Assembly (NCBI GenBank): GCA_016185915.1
Contig: JACPMP010000061.1
Coordinates: forward strand, 1-13,274
Direction: 5' to 3'
Source: Candidatus Woesearchaeota archaeon
Lineage (GTDB): Archaea; Nanobdellota; Nanobdellia; Woesearchaeales; GW2011-AR4
DNA: 13,274 bases
The position numbers and the translations under genes are program-made. This document shows, in pieces, positions 1-5,622 of this stretch (positions are counted from its first letter, which is position 1; the number at the start of each line of letters is the position of its first letter). Under the pieces are notes generated by a model. It searched no databases, was not told the origin of the DNA, and worked only from the letters and a program-made list of their open reading frames with translations.

Positions 1-519
1 AGATTTGTCAGTTACGTTAGTACAGAATATGACAATAGAACAGTCCTTATTTAAGTAAGTTCCATTGCTATTTATGCAATTTCCATATAGATAATTTGTC
101 AGGCAATAGCCCTCTTTGTCAATGCAGCAACCAACTCTGCAATCTTCTAACTCATCACATTTCCTGCTTTCAACAAATTTGCCATAACATTCATTTTTAA
201 AAGTCTGCTGACATATTGAAGTGCAGCATCCTTCATTGCCGCTGCTTATTTTGGTAGCATATCCTGTTATCTTTTGACTTTGATTTGTTGGAATTAGATT
301 TAATGGAAAAATTAAAATTATAAAGATTAATGAAACAATAATGGCATATTTTTTAACAAACTCTAATTCTGAATGTTTTTTTAATAGCCCATTAACATAA
401 GATTCATCATAACCGTGCTTAACCAAGACGTGTTTAACTGCATGCTTAGAATAACCTTTACTTAAATGTCCCTTAATGTATTTTCTTAACTTTTTGTCTA
501 TTTTATTTTTGCTCAGCAT
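1..519 (-). CDS. Membrane-anchored Cys-rich surface protein, C-terminus beyond window
   Basis: The minus strand is open from an ATG at 519 to the window edge (173 codons, no stop), so the C-terminus is missing. Residues 1-55 are basic and helical with a pattern (KKLRKYIKGHLSKGYSKHAV, then HGYDESYVNGLL) resembling a short N-terminal module I associate with DPANN membrane proteins. Residues about 58-76 form one membrane segment. The rest is Cys-rich: 12 cysteines in about 75 residues, including two CC pairs, which suggests an extracytoplasmic disulfide-bonded domain. No catalytic motif is visible and I cannot name the family. A TATA-like box lies about 27 bases before the ATG, so a leaderless mRNA is likely and supports this start. 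It follows the pilin-like gene 806-2722 on the same strand, so both are probably envelope genes. Topology and role are inference. Confidence 0.75.
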   Translation of the reverse strand, partial: MLSKNKIDKKLRKYIKGHLSKGYSKHAVKHVLVKHGYDESYVNGLLKKHSELEFVKKYAIIVSLIFIILIFPLNLIPTNQSQKITGYATKISSGNEGCCTSICQQTFKNECYGKFVESRKCDELEDCRVGCCIDKEGYCLTNYLYGNCINSNGTYLNKDCSIVIFCTNVTDKS

Positions 520-542
520 TTTAATACTTGATGTTATGAATT

Positions 543-550
543 TTTATAAT
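543..550 (-). promoter_or_regulatory. TATA box of the Cys-rich protein gene
   Basis: Read on the minus strand this is ATTATAAA followed by AA. Its centre is about 27 bases before the ATG at 519, the archaeal spacing for a transcript that starts at or next to the start codon. There is no Shine-Dalgarno site between. Confidence 0.5.
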
Positions 551-559
551 TCCATAGTT

Positions 560-805
560 CCTAATCTGTTGTTTCACGAATAGTTGATTTATTTTTGATT
601 TTGAATTTTTCAATCAGTTGCTTCGCAACAAATGCTAGTGCTCGGCTCGCTGTTTCTCCACATCGCTCGCCTCGCCTATTCATTCATTAAACATCAAAAG
701 CGGATTACTTTTATCATGCTGTGAAATCTAAAAGTCGCTTTCGTGTTGGTTGATTTTTATTTTCAATGTTTGATCTTTATTGTATTAATTTTATTGTCCA
801 GCATT
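560..805. other. Non-coding stretch with a GC-rich patch and a GCGAAGC hairpin
   Basis: No convincing ORF fills this gap between two minus-strand genes. Positions 617-629 (GTTGC TTC GCAAC on plus) form a perfect 5-bp stem with a 3-base loop; on the minus strand its core is GCGAAGC, a sequence known to form an exceptionally stable DNA minihairpin. It is followed at 636-678 by a GC-rich run of recurring CTCGGCTCGCT and CGCTCGCCTCGCC words, sharply different from the AT-rich surroundings. No oligo-T terminator is visible for the upstream gene on the minus strand. It may be a dispersed intergenic repeat or an RNA 3' element; function unknown. Confidence 0.4.
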
Positions 806-2722
806 TTAAACGAAACTTGCAGTGCATTTAACACTGCAAGGCATACACAAAAATTTCCTTATAGTGTTGCACTTCTTCACTTGAGCGCATACATTAACTG
901 GCTGTCCAGCAGCAACCCTTGCACCATTTTGAGGAACACACATTCCACTGCCATCCTTTTGCTCTTTTATTATGTGTATGTTTTGGTCACAAACTGGATA
1001 AAATGTTTGGCAGTTGTCTGGAGCTTGTGAATAAAATACATCTGTGGTTGCGCCTAAGACTGTGCCTAAGAGACTTAAAGCATAAAGACCAGTATATGCT
1101 ATTCCCAAAGCAGTAGCAGCTGCAACACTTAAAGTGGTTACACCTACAGTTGAGGCAAGAGAAGCGCCGATTGTAGCTGGAAATGTTGCTGGAGCAATTG
1201 TTGCTGCTGCCCCTGCTGTTGCTATTTCTGCCGCCCCTGCCGCTGCTATTTCTGCTGCTTGTGCTGTAGGAACTACACTACCCCCTACAACGGAAAATGA
1301 CCCCGGAGCAGCAGCTGCAAAAAACAGTACAGCCGAAGCAATTGCAACTATGACAAAAATAGCTAATGACACAAAGCATGTTCCACTCGGCTTAAAAAAA
1401 TGCTCTGCGATAGCTCTTTTAACTTGTTGCGTTGCACAATTAACAGCAGTAAAATGGGTGAAGCCCAATATCTGAGTAAAGACTCTTTTTTGCTCTGGCT
1501 CATGCTTTGATGGAATTGGAACCCAGAATCCATTTTTGCCCATCAATATTCCAACGCCTTGCTCAGCTTTAGTTTCATTGTCATAGTACAATGTTAATCG
1601 TTGAAATTTGTTAAACAACAATCCAGATGGCTCGAAGTCATAGACTGGATTGTCAATTGAATATTTTATGTCCTGCCTCTGAATTATCTGATTGTTTTTC
1701 TTGTACACAGGTACGTCTTTTGTTACAACCTCTTTTGTATAATTTTGCTGTACGCTTATTGCAGGAACGGATTGGCTATTCAAACTTATTGTAGTTCCTT
1801 CGCTTATATCAAGCTGGGCTTTTTTATCTACCGAATAGATAGTATAAGGCAAAAATGTTGGATTTACTGCACTATTATTTTGCAAGTAAGTGGCCTTCTT
1901 CAAATCAGAATTTCCAAGTTTTGCTGCAAAATTAAAAGTGTAAAATTCATTTGCAGGAGTAATTGATCTTCTGTCAATTATTGTAAATACCATGACATCC
2001 TTTTCTAAAGTTTTATAAGAAATATCAAGCTCAAGATTTCTTAGGTAACCCAACTTCTTGAAGGGATCTTTAACATCAAAATCAGCATCAAAGAGTTTTT
2101 CATTAATCTCACTTGCTGCTTCAAATATTGAGCGATACCTAATGCTGAAAGTGGTAAAGTACTCGGAAAACTCCTTAGTAAATTTTTCCTTGCTTAATTT
2201 GATTGGATAAATTACCTTTAATGTGACATCGCTATTGCCGAATTCTATAAATGTCAATGGCTTTCCTTTCTCAACCAAAAAGCCAAACTTGCTAAGATTT
2301 CCATTATCAACGCATTTTGGCAGATTTACATTAATATATTCAATTAATCTTTCTTGAGTCTGATTTAAAAAGGGCTGAATATTGGCTTGGCTAAGATACC
2401 AAAAGCTGGTGTTATCAAATCTTATGAGTTTTGGAATTTCTATATAGCCACCTGTTTGACCTAACTTCTTAAGAGCATCAAAGCTCTCCTTTCGAAGGCA
2501 ATCATTCACAAATTTTTCAATCTCCTTAGATTGCAAACTTAAGTCTGCTATTTCCTTTGCTTCTTCTTCTATCTTGGCTTTCTTTATGTTATTGTAAACA
2601 AAATAGCCTGTAATCGCAGTGATAAAGATGATTATTCCTAAAATTACGAAGAAAGAAGTCTGGGCTTTACTATAAAATCCATTATTTTTTCTAAGCCTCT
2701 GCCTCTTTTTGAAGATGTACAT
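806..2722 (-). CDS. Pilin-like N-terminally anchored surface protein (638 aa)
   Basis: A basic N-terminus (residues 1-19) is followed by KAQTSFFVILGIIIFI and a membrane segment at about 23-43. This resembles class III signal/type IV pilin-like anchors, although a canonical KG|Q cleavage site is not obvious. Residues about 50-440 form a mostly polar, presumably extracytoplasmic region beginning with a FVNDCL...LGQTGGYIEIP block. The last 190 residues contain two long hydrophobic Ala/Gly-rich segments with imperfect 8-residue repeats (AAEIAAAG, AAEIATAG), then a tail with eight cysteines (YPVC, KKC, CMPC, VKC). The mixture of pilin-like anchor, internal membrane segments and Cys-rich tail suggests an envelope protein rather than a simple pilin; I do not recognise a named family. 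A TATA box about 38 bases upstream suggests a short leader. Start at 2722 is the first in-frame ATG before the anchor. Confidence 0.8.
   Translation of the reverse strand: MYIFKKRQRLRKNNGFYSKAQTSFFVILGIIIFITAITGYFVYNNIKKAKIEEEAKEIADLSLQSKEIEKFVNDCLRKESFDALKKLGQTGGYIEIPKLIRFDNTSFWYLSQANIQPFLNQTQERLIEYINVNLPKCVDNGNLSKFGFLVEKGKPLTFIEFGNSDVTLKVIYPIKLSKEKFTKEFSEYFTTFSIRYRSIFEAASEINEKLFDADFDVKDPFKKLGYLRNLELDISYKTLEKDVMVFTIIDRRSITPANEFYTFNFAAKLGNSDLKKATYLQNNSAVNPTFLPYTIYSVDKKAQLDISEGTTISLNSQSVPAISVQQNYTKEVVTKDVPVYKKNNQIIQRQDIKYSIDNPVYDFEPSGLLFNKFQRLTLYYDNETKAEQGVGILMGKNGFWVPIPSKHEPEQKRVFTQILGFTHFTAVNCATQQVKRAIAEHFFKPSGTCFVSLAIFVIVAIASAVLFFAAAAPGSFSVVGGSVVPTAQAAEIAAAGAAEIATAGAAATIAPATFPATIGASLASTVGVTTLSVAAATALGIAYTGLYALSLLGTVLGATTDVFYSQAPDNCQTFYPVCDQNIHIIKEQKDGSGMCVPQNGARVAAGQPVNVCAQVKKCNTIRKFLCMPCSVKCTASFV
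1214..1261 (-). repeat. 24-bp tandem repeat coding an Ala-rich octapeptide
   Basis: Two adjacent 24-base units (1214-1237 and 1238-1261) share TGCTATTTCTGC and differ at a few third positions. On the minus strand they encode QAAEIAAA and GAAEIATA, so the reading frame is kept. A weaker third copy follows at lower coordinates. Expansion by slippage within the surface protein gene is the likely origin. Confidence 0.6.
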
Positions 2723-2755
2723 TTTATGGCGTATGAATGTTTTTACTATCAGTTT

Positions 2756-2763
2756 TATTTAAA
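2756..2763 (-). promoter_or_regulatory. TATA box of the pilin-like gene
   Basis: Reads TTTAAATA on the minus strand, centred about 38 bases before the ATG at 2722. This predicts a transcript start near 2735 and a leader of roughly 12 bases. It faces away from the plus-strand promoter at 2880-2889, so 2723-2903 is a divergent promoter region with no gene in it. Confidence 0.5.
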
Positions 2764-2879
2764 CATTGTTATTTAAAATAATTCATAAAGGAGCTTTGAC
2801 ATTTTCACACAAGGAAGATATTATTGAAGTTTGATTGAATAAAATAATTTTTGTTCAAAATTAATTTATCACCGAAACG

Positions 2880-2889
2880 TTTTTAAGTA
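2880..2889 (+). promoter_or_regulatory. BRE/TATA element of the 2913-3824 gene
   Basis: TTTTTAAGTA preceded by the purine-rich CCGAAACG, a BRE-like context. The TTTAAGTA core is centred about 27 bases before the ATG at 2913 but only about 18 before the ATG at 2904. The other leaderless genes here have 25-28, which favours 2913 as the true start. Confidence 0.5.
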
Positions 2890-2912
2890 ATGACTACTTT
2901 CTAATGGTTATT

Positions 2913-3824
2913 ATGACACAGGACTTGGAAAAAAGGTTAGATGATTTATCTCCGGAAGAATTGCAGCAGCTAAGTGAGTTGGCTAGAACGAAGAGTTACG
3001 GTATAGAAGTTGCAAGACTAACTCAACAAATTGAAACAGCACATGCTCAACTAATGGAAAGAGTTAAGGGAGATATTGAAGGGTTAAAAGTATATTTAAA
3101 TAATCTCCTTACTATTAATTTTGAATCAAAAGGTCCTGTACCACACTCTGCACCACGAAGAACAAGCTCCCGTGATGAAATGGAGAGAAGAAAAAGCTCT
3201 ATTCGAGATTTAATTTTAAGTTATCTCGATGCTAATCCAGATGCACAAAGGGCTAATATTCCTGTAGATTATTTCTGGAAAAACATTCCAAAGGTAAGAG
3301 GTGAAGCAATAACCAAAAGGTCTTACTATGCAACACTAAGGTCAATAGCTGATGAACCAAATTCAAGGATAAGTTATGATAAAAAAACTAGGACTATTCG
3401 TATCTCTATTGAGCTAACTGCTGATAAAGTGGAAGAGACAGCATTAGAACTTCTAAAGACAGGTCCTTATGCATCAAATTATGACGTAGAACAAAGATTG
3501 GGTGCTATAGGAAAAGGGTCAATTATTGCTGCTTATATGAGACGTATTGCAAAAAAATTTGGACTTACGACTGAAAATAGAGTCACAATTTTACCAGGAA
3601 TTACAACAACAGTTCATTATCTTGGCGAAAAACCTCCTATAACTCCATTGGAACGAGTAAGAGCTGCTATTGGAGATAAAAGTGAAGTACCCTATCAAGA
3701 AATTCAAGCTGCAACCGGACTCAACGCAAGAGTAATTACAAGACTTGCAAGAAGATTACAATATGTACCACAAGGAAAAGGTCAAGATAGGATGTATATT
3801 AGACAAACAAGTAGTGGAGCATAA
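2913..3824 (+). CDS. Unrecognised protein with probable winged-helix segments
   Basis: About 303 residues from ATG 2913 (306 from ATG 2904). Promoter spacing favours 2913. Residues about 1-70 are charged and probably coiled coil (DLEKRLDDLSPEELQQL...). A Ser/Arg-rich linker follows. From about 90 onward are three segments with the helix-helix-helix-strand rhythm of winged helices: ERRKSSIRDLILSYL to RTIRISI; DKVEETALELLKTGPYASNY to VHYL; and PLERVRAAIGDKSEVPYQEI to DRMYIRQ. The last contains QEIQAATGLNARVITRLARR, a good helix-turn-helix candidate. No membrane segment or enzymatic motif is present. A DNA-binding or DNA-organising role is inference and I cannot name a family. It stands alone, facing a panB relic and an insertion sequence downstream; no oligo-T terminator follows it. 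Confidence 0.7.
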   Translation: MTQDLEKRLDDLSPEELQQLSELARTKSYGIEVARLTQQIETAHAQLMERVKGDIEGLKVYLNNLLTINFESKGPVPHSAPRRTSSRDEMERRKSSIRDLILSYLDANPDAQRANIPVDYFWKNIPKVRGEAITKRSYYATLRSIADEPNSRISYDKKTRTIRISIELTADKVEETALELLKTGPYASNYDVEQRLGAIGKGSIIAAYMRRIAKKFGLTTENRVTILPGITTTVHYLGEKPPITPLERVRAAIGDKSEVPYQEIQAATGLNARVITRLARRLQYVPQGKGQDRMYIRQTSSGA

Positions 3825-3829
3825 ATATT

Positions 3830-3960
3830 TCTTCAAATCTCTCAATGAACAATATCATGTGCAACTAAAACTCATCCATCACAATGAATTCCAGCTCCAA
3901 TTCCAATTGTTGGAATCGAAATTGTTTCAGTTATTTTTTTCTAACTCAATGAATATCCAC
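3830..3960 (-). pseudogene. panB: Decayed fragment of panB (ketopantoate hydroxymethyltransferase)
   Basis: Reading 3922 down to 3875 on the minus strand gives ISIPTIGIGAGIHCDG, then a TGA stop at 3872-3874, then VLVAHD in the same frame. This is the hallmark C-terminal block of PanB (usually IPTIGIGAGxxCDGQVLVxHD), with the Gln codon replaced by a stop. Just before it, KKITET joins FIELE in another frame through an A-run near 3945, which looks like a one-base insertion. After VLVAHDIV further frameshifts or stops appear. Intact PanB makes ketopantoate from ketoisovalerate for pantothenate and coenzyme A. Only about 45 residues remain, with no start, so it is non-functional. The limits are approximate. 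The insertion sequence lies just upstream in the reading direction. Confidence 0.72.
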
Positions 3961-3969
3961 GCAACACCA

Positions 3970-3978
3970 ACACCAACA
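3970..3978 (+). repeat. Left target-site duplication, ACACCAACA
   Basis: This 9-bp sequence abuts the left inverted repeat and is repeated exactly at 4869-4877 next to the right one. The left copy lies inside a short CACCAA tandem run (3965-3978). Confidence 0.85.
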
Positions 3979-3995
3979 GGCTCAGTAGAAAGTCT
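3979..3995 (+). repeat. Left terminal inverted repeat of the insertion sequence
   Basis: GGCTCAGTAGAAAGTCT matches the reverse complement of 4852-4868 at 16 of 17 positions, with a single G/A difference. Identity stops right after position 3995. Confidence 0.85.
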
Positions 3996-4006
3996 TAAGT
4001 AAAACA

Positions 4007-4031
4007 CCCTCTCTTGCATTGCAAAAGAGGG
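4007..4031 (+). promoter_or_regulatory. Hairpin 1 in the transposase leader
   Basis: CCCTCT-C-TTGC and GCAA-A-AGAGGG pair around an ATT loop, with one C/A mismatch. No T-run follows, so it is not an oligo-T terminator. It stands immediately before hairpin 2 at 4033-4053. Confidence 0.6.
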
Positions 4032-4032
4032 G

Positions 4033-4053
4033 TGGGGAAGGTTTGATTCCCCA
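4033..4053 (+). promoter_or_regulatory. Hairpin 2 covering the transposase start codon
   Basis: TGGGGAA (4033-4039) pairs perfectly with TTCCCCA (4047-4053) around a GGTTTGA loop, so the A of the start codon is in the stem. The G-rich 5' arm is the only ribosome-site-like stretch. Folding would hide it in transcripts reading in from outside, a control known in other insertion sequences; its use here is inference. Confidence 0.6.
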
Positions 4054-4865
4054 TGGAAAAAGAAAAAAGGTTAGTAAATAAAGTTAAGTGTTTAATAAGA
4101 CAGGCAGAACTTCCAAGATTCCTGCACAGATTTGGACCAAAGAAGTTTTTTCTTTGGCAGTTATGTATAGGGCTTCTAATAAAAGAAGTCTTCAGATTAA
4201 GCTATAGAAGAGCAATGAAATTTCTCGACGAGTTTTATGGTATTAAACTTCATTGGACTACCCTCCAGAAATTCAGAAAAAGAGTTCCGCTCGTAATATG
4301 GAAGACTTTGCTTAAATGCACAACAAATAATTCAATTGCCGTTGCGGCAATTGATGGAACAAGCATGCAAAGGTACAATCCAAGCATGCATTATTTGAAA
4401 AGAATTGATAGAGAAAAAAATATTTCAGTTCCGATATACATCAACGTAATGGTGGATGTGATAAGAAGAAAGTTTACTGCGATAAGGCATCATGCAACAA
4501 AATGTGGAGAGATAAGTGATGTTAAGTATCTGTTCAAGCAATCTCCAGAAGAGGTTGAGCTTGTCATTATGGATAAGCTTTATGATTCAGAGAAGCTGCA
4601 TAGAGTCTTAAGACAAAGAGGCACTTATAGCATAATTCCCGTTAAGAAGAACTGGGCTAAAGGGCAATACAGGAAACAGCTAAAAGATTGTTTTGATTAT
4701 TGTTTGTATTGGCAAAGAAATCTTATTGAGTCATTGTTTTCTGCTTTGAAGAGATTGTTTGGAAACCACTTGTGTGGTTTAGCTGCTCGAACACAGCGAG
4801 CAGAAATTTACATGCGGTTGATAGCTTACAATTTAGGAGCTATAATTATGGAGATTTTCTACTGA
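4053..4865 (+). CDS. DDE transposase of the insertion sequence (270 aa)
   Basis: The protein catalyses cut-and-paste movement of the surrounding 890-bp element. A helical N-terminal part (residues about 1-95, with HWTTLQKFRKR) precedes the RNase-H-like catalytic core. The acidic triad is visible: D101 in AAIDGTS, D174 in VIMDKLYDS, and E226 in QRNLIESLFSALKR; the last segment matches the conserved C-terminal block of DDE_Tnp_1 transposases (IS4/IS5 type). At 270 residues it is on the short side but has no frameshift or internal stop. The in-frame TGA at 4044-4046 excludes any upstream start, so ATG 4053 is the earliest. Two hairpins precede the start and probably limit translation. The stop codon is within the right inverted repeat. 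IS family assignment is moderately sure; transposase identity is very sure. Confidence 0.92.
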   Translation: MEKEKRLVNKVKCLIRQAELPRFLHRFGPKKFFLWQLCIGLLIKEVFRLSYRRAMKFLDEFYGIKLHWTTLQKFRKRVPLVIWKTLLKCTTNNSIAVAAIDGTSMQRYNPSMHYLKRIDREKNISVPIYINVMVDVIRRKFTAIRHHATKCGEISDVKYLFKQSPEEVELVIMDKLYDSEKLHRVLRQRGTYSIIPVKKNWAKGQYRKQLKDCFDYCLYWQRNLIESLFSALKRLFGNHLCGLAARTQRAEIYMRLIAYNLGAIIMEIFY

Positions 4866-4868
4866 GCC
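4852..4868 (-). repeat. Right terminal inverted repeat of the insertion sequence
   Basis: The reverse complement of 3979-3995 with one mismatch. It contains the last codons and the TGA stop (4863-4865) of the transposase. Confidence 0.85.
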
Positions 4869-4877
4869 ACACCAACA
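4869..4877 (+). repeat. Right target-site duplication, ACACCAACA
   Basis: An exact copy of 3970-3978, directly after the right inverted repeat. The TATA box of the next gene begins seven bases later, at 4884. Confidence 0.85.
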
Positions 4878-4883
4878 ATAACA

Positions 4884-4891
4884 TTTATATA
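4884..4891 (+). promoter_or_regulatory. TATA box of the DUF1858-IscA gene
   Basis: TTTATATA, centred about 40 bases before the ATG at 4928, which predicts a transcript start near 4914. The leader then carries AGGTGA at 4917-4922, five bases before the ATG, so this gene has a leader, unlike several leaderless genes nearby. The insertion sequence ends 15 bases before the box. Confidence 0.6.
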
Positions 4892-4927
4892 TTTGGACAA
4901 TTAACAATAGTTAATTAGGTGAAATAA

Positions 4928-5503
4928 ATGGAGCAGGAAGTAAAAGAAGTTAAGCAATTAATAACAAAAGACATGACAATAGGCGATGTTGTAGCAAAAT
5001 ATCCAGCTTGTATTGAAGTTTTGCAGTCTGCAGGAGTTCATTGCGTTGGCTGCCATGTCTCTTATCATGAAACTTTAGAGCAGGGCTTTAAAGGGCATGG
5101 AATGAGTGATGAAGAAGTTGATATGGTAATTTCTAAACTAAATGCTGCTGTTGAAGAATCAAAGCTTGAGGAAGGAAAGGAGTTAGTCATTACAAACAAA
5201 GCAGCTGAAAAGTTAAAAGAAGTTCTTAAGGAAAATAACAAGGAGGGCTTTGGATTGAGAGTTGAAATTATTCCAGGAGGCTGCTCCGGATTCCAATATG
5301 GACTGGAGTTAGACCACGATGCAACTGATTTAGACTTGACTTTTGAGGAAAAAGGTGTCAAAATAATTGTCAGCAAGGAAAATATGCAATTCTTGAAAGG
5401 CGCAAAGCTTGACTATGTTGACAGCTTGCAAGGCGGTGGCTTCAAGATAAGCAATCCAAATGCACACAGCTCTTGTGGATGTGGGCAGAGTTTTGAGTAT
5501 TAA
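4928..5503 (+). CDS. DUF1858 / A-type Fe-S carrier (IscA-like) fusion
   Basis: Two domains share one 191-residue chain. Residues about 13-72 match DUF1858 (ScdA N-terminal type): MTIGDVVAKYPACIEVL, then HCVGC with C39 and C42, and GMSDEEVDMVISKLN. Residues about 85-191 are an A-type carrier (IscA/ErpA/HesB): GGCSGFQYGLEL with C119, the SLQGGGFKISNPNA block, and SCGCG with C183 and C185. The 64-residue gap between C119 and C183 and the final CGC are typical of the family, whose three cysteines bind a [2Fe-2S] or [4Fe-4S] cluster or iron for delivery to apoproteins. DUF1858 commonly accompanies redox or Fe-S proteins; its CxxC might give the carrier a redox or sulfur-binding function (inference). 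AGGTGA at 4917-4922 supports the start. It leads a run of iron/peroxide genes. Confidence 0.9.
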   Translation: MEQEVKEVKQLITKDMTIGDVVAKYPACIEVLQSAGVHCVGCHVSYHETLEQGFKGHGMSDEEVDMVISKLNAAVEESKLEEGKELVITNKAAEKLKEVLKENNKEGFGLRVEIIPGGCSGFQYGLELDHDATDLDLTFEEKGVKIIVSKENMQFLKGAKLDYVDSLQGGGFKISNPNAHSSCGCGQSFEY

Positions 5504-5506
5504 GTG

Positions 5507-5516
5507 TTTATTTTTT
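5507..5516 (+). terminator. Oligo-T terminator after the IscA fusion
   Basis: TTTATTTTTT directly after the stop codon, with no hairpin; oligo-T tracts on the coding strand terminate archaeal transcription. The next gene has its own promoter. Confidence 0.45.
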
Positions 5517-5593
5517 GATTGAATTTTAAGTCGAGAAAAAGGTGTATAGTCTTAAAGAGAATGTTAAATAGGTCAAAATAAGAAAAAAATAAT

Positions 5594-5601
5594 TTTATAT
5601 A
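5594..5601 (+). promoter_or_regulatory. TATA box of the membrane protein gene
   Basis: TTTATATA within AATTTTATATAGA, centred 25-26 bases before ATG 5623, the spacing of a leaderless transcript. It probably serves the run 5623-7172, since the gaps within that run are under 20 bases and the downstream genes have ribosome sites. Confidence 0.5.
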
Positions 5602-5622
5602 GACAGGGATTAATAAATATTT

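Larger units (their letters stand above)
3979..4868 (+). mobile_element. Complete 890-bp IS4/IS5-type insertion sequence
   Basis: The ends are inverted repeats: 3979-3995 (GGCTCAGTAGAAAGTCT) and the reverse complement of 4852-4868 (GGCTCAGTAGAAAATCT), 16 of 17 identical. They are flanked by perfect 9-bp direct repeats ACACCAACA at 3970-3978 and 4869-4877. A single transposase gene occupies 4053-4865, and its stop codon lies inside the right repeat. A 9-bp duplication is compatible with some IS5-family groups; the exact group cannot be set from the sequence alone. Near-identical repeats, exact duplication and an intact DDE ORF suggest a fairly recent, possibly still active insertion. Confidence 0.9.

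Noticed and set aside
1134..1475. Plus-strand 113-codon Ala-rich ORF
   Set aside because: It is the antisense of the Ala-rich repeat of the 638-aa protein, with no promoter or ribosome site.
3900..3916. ATTCCAA-TTG-TTGGAAT hairpin as terminator of the 2913-3824 gene
   Set aside because: The bases are the IPTIGI codons of the panB relic on the minus strand, which explains the symmetry. No T-run follows closely.
3745..4002. Plus-strand 85-codon ORF
   Set aside because: It overlaps the end of the 2913-3824 gene and runs across the panB relic and the insertion boundary, so it cannot be an ancestral gene.
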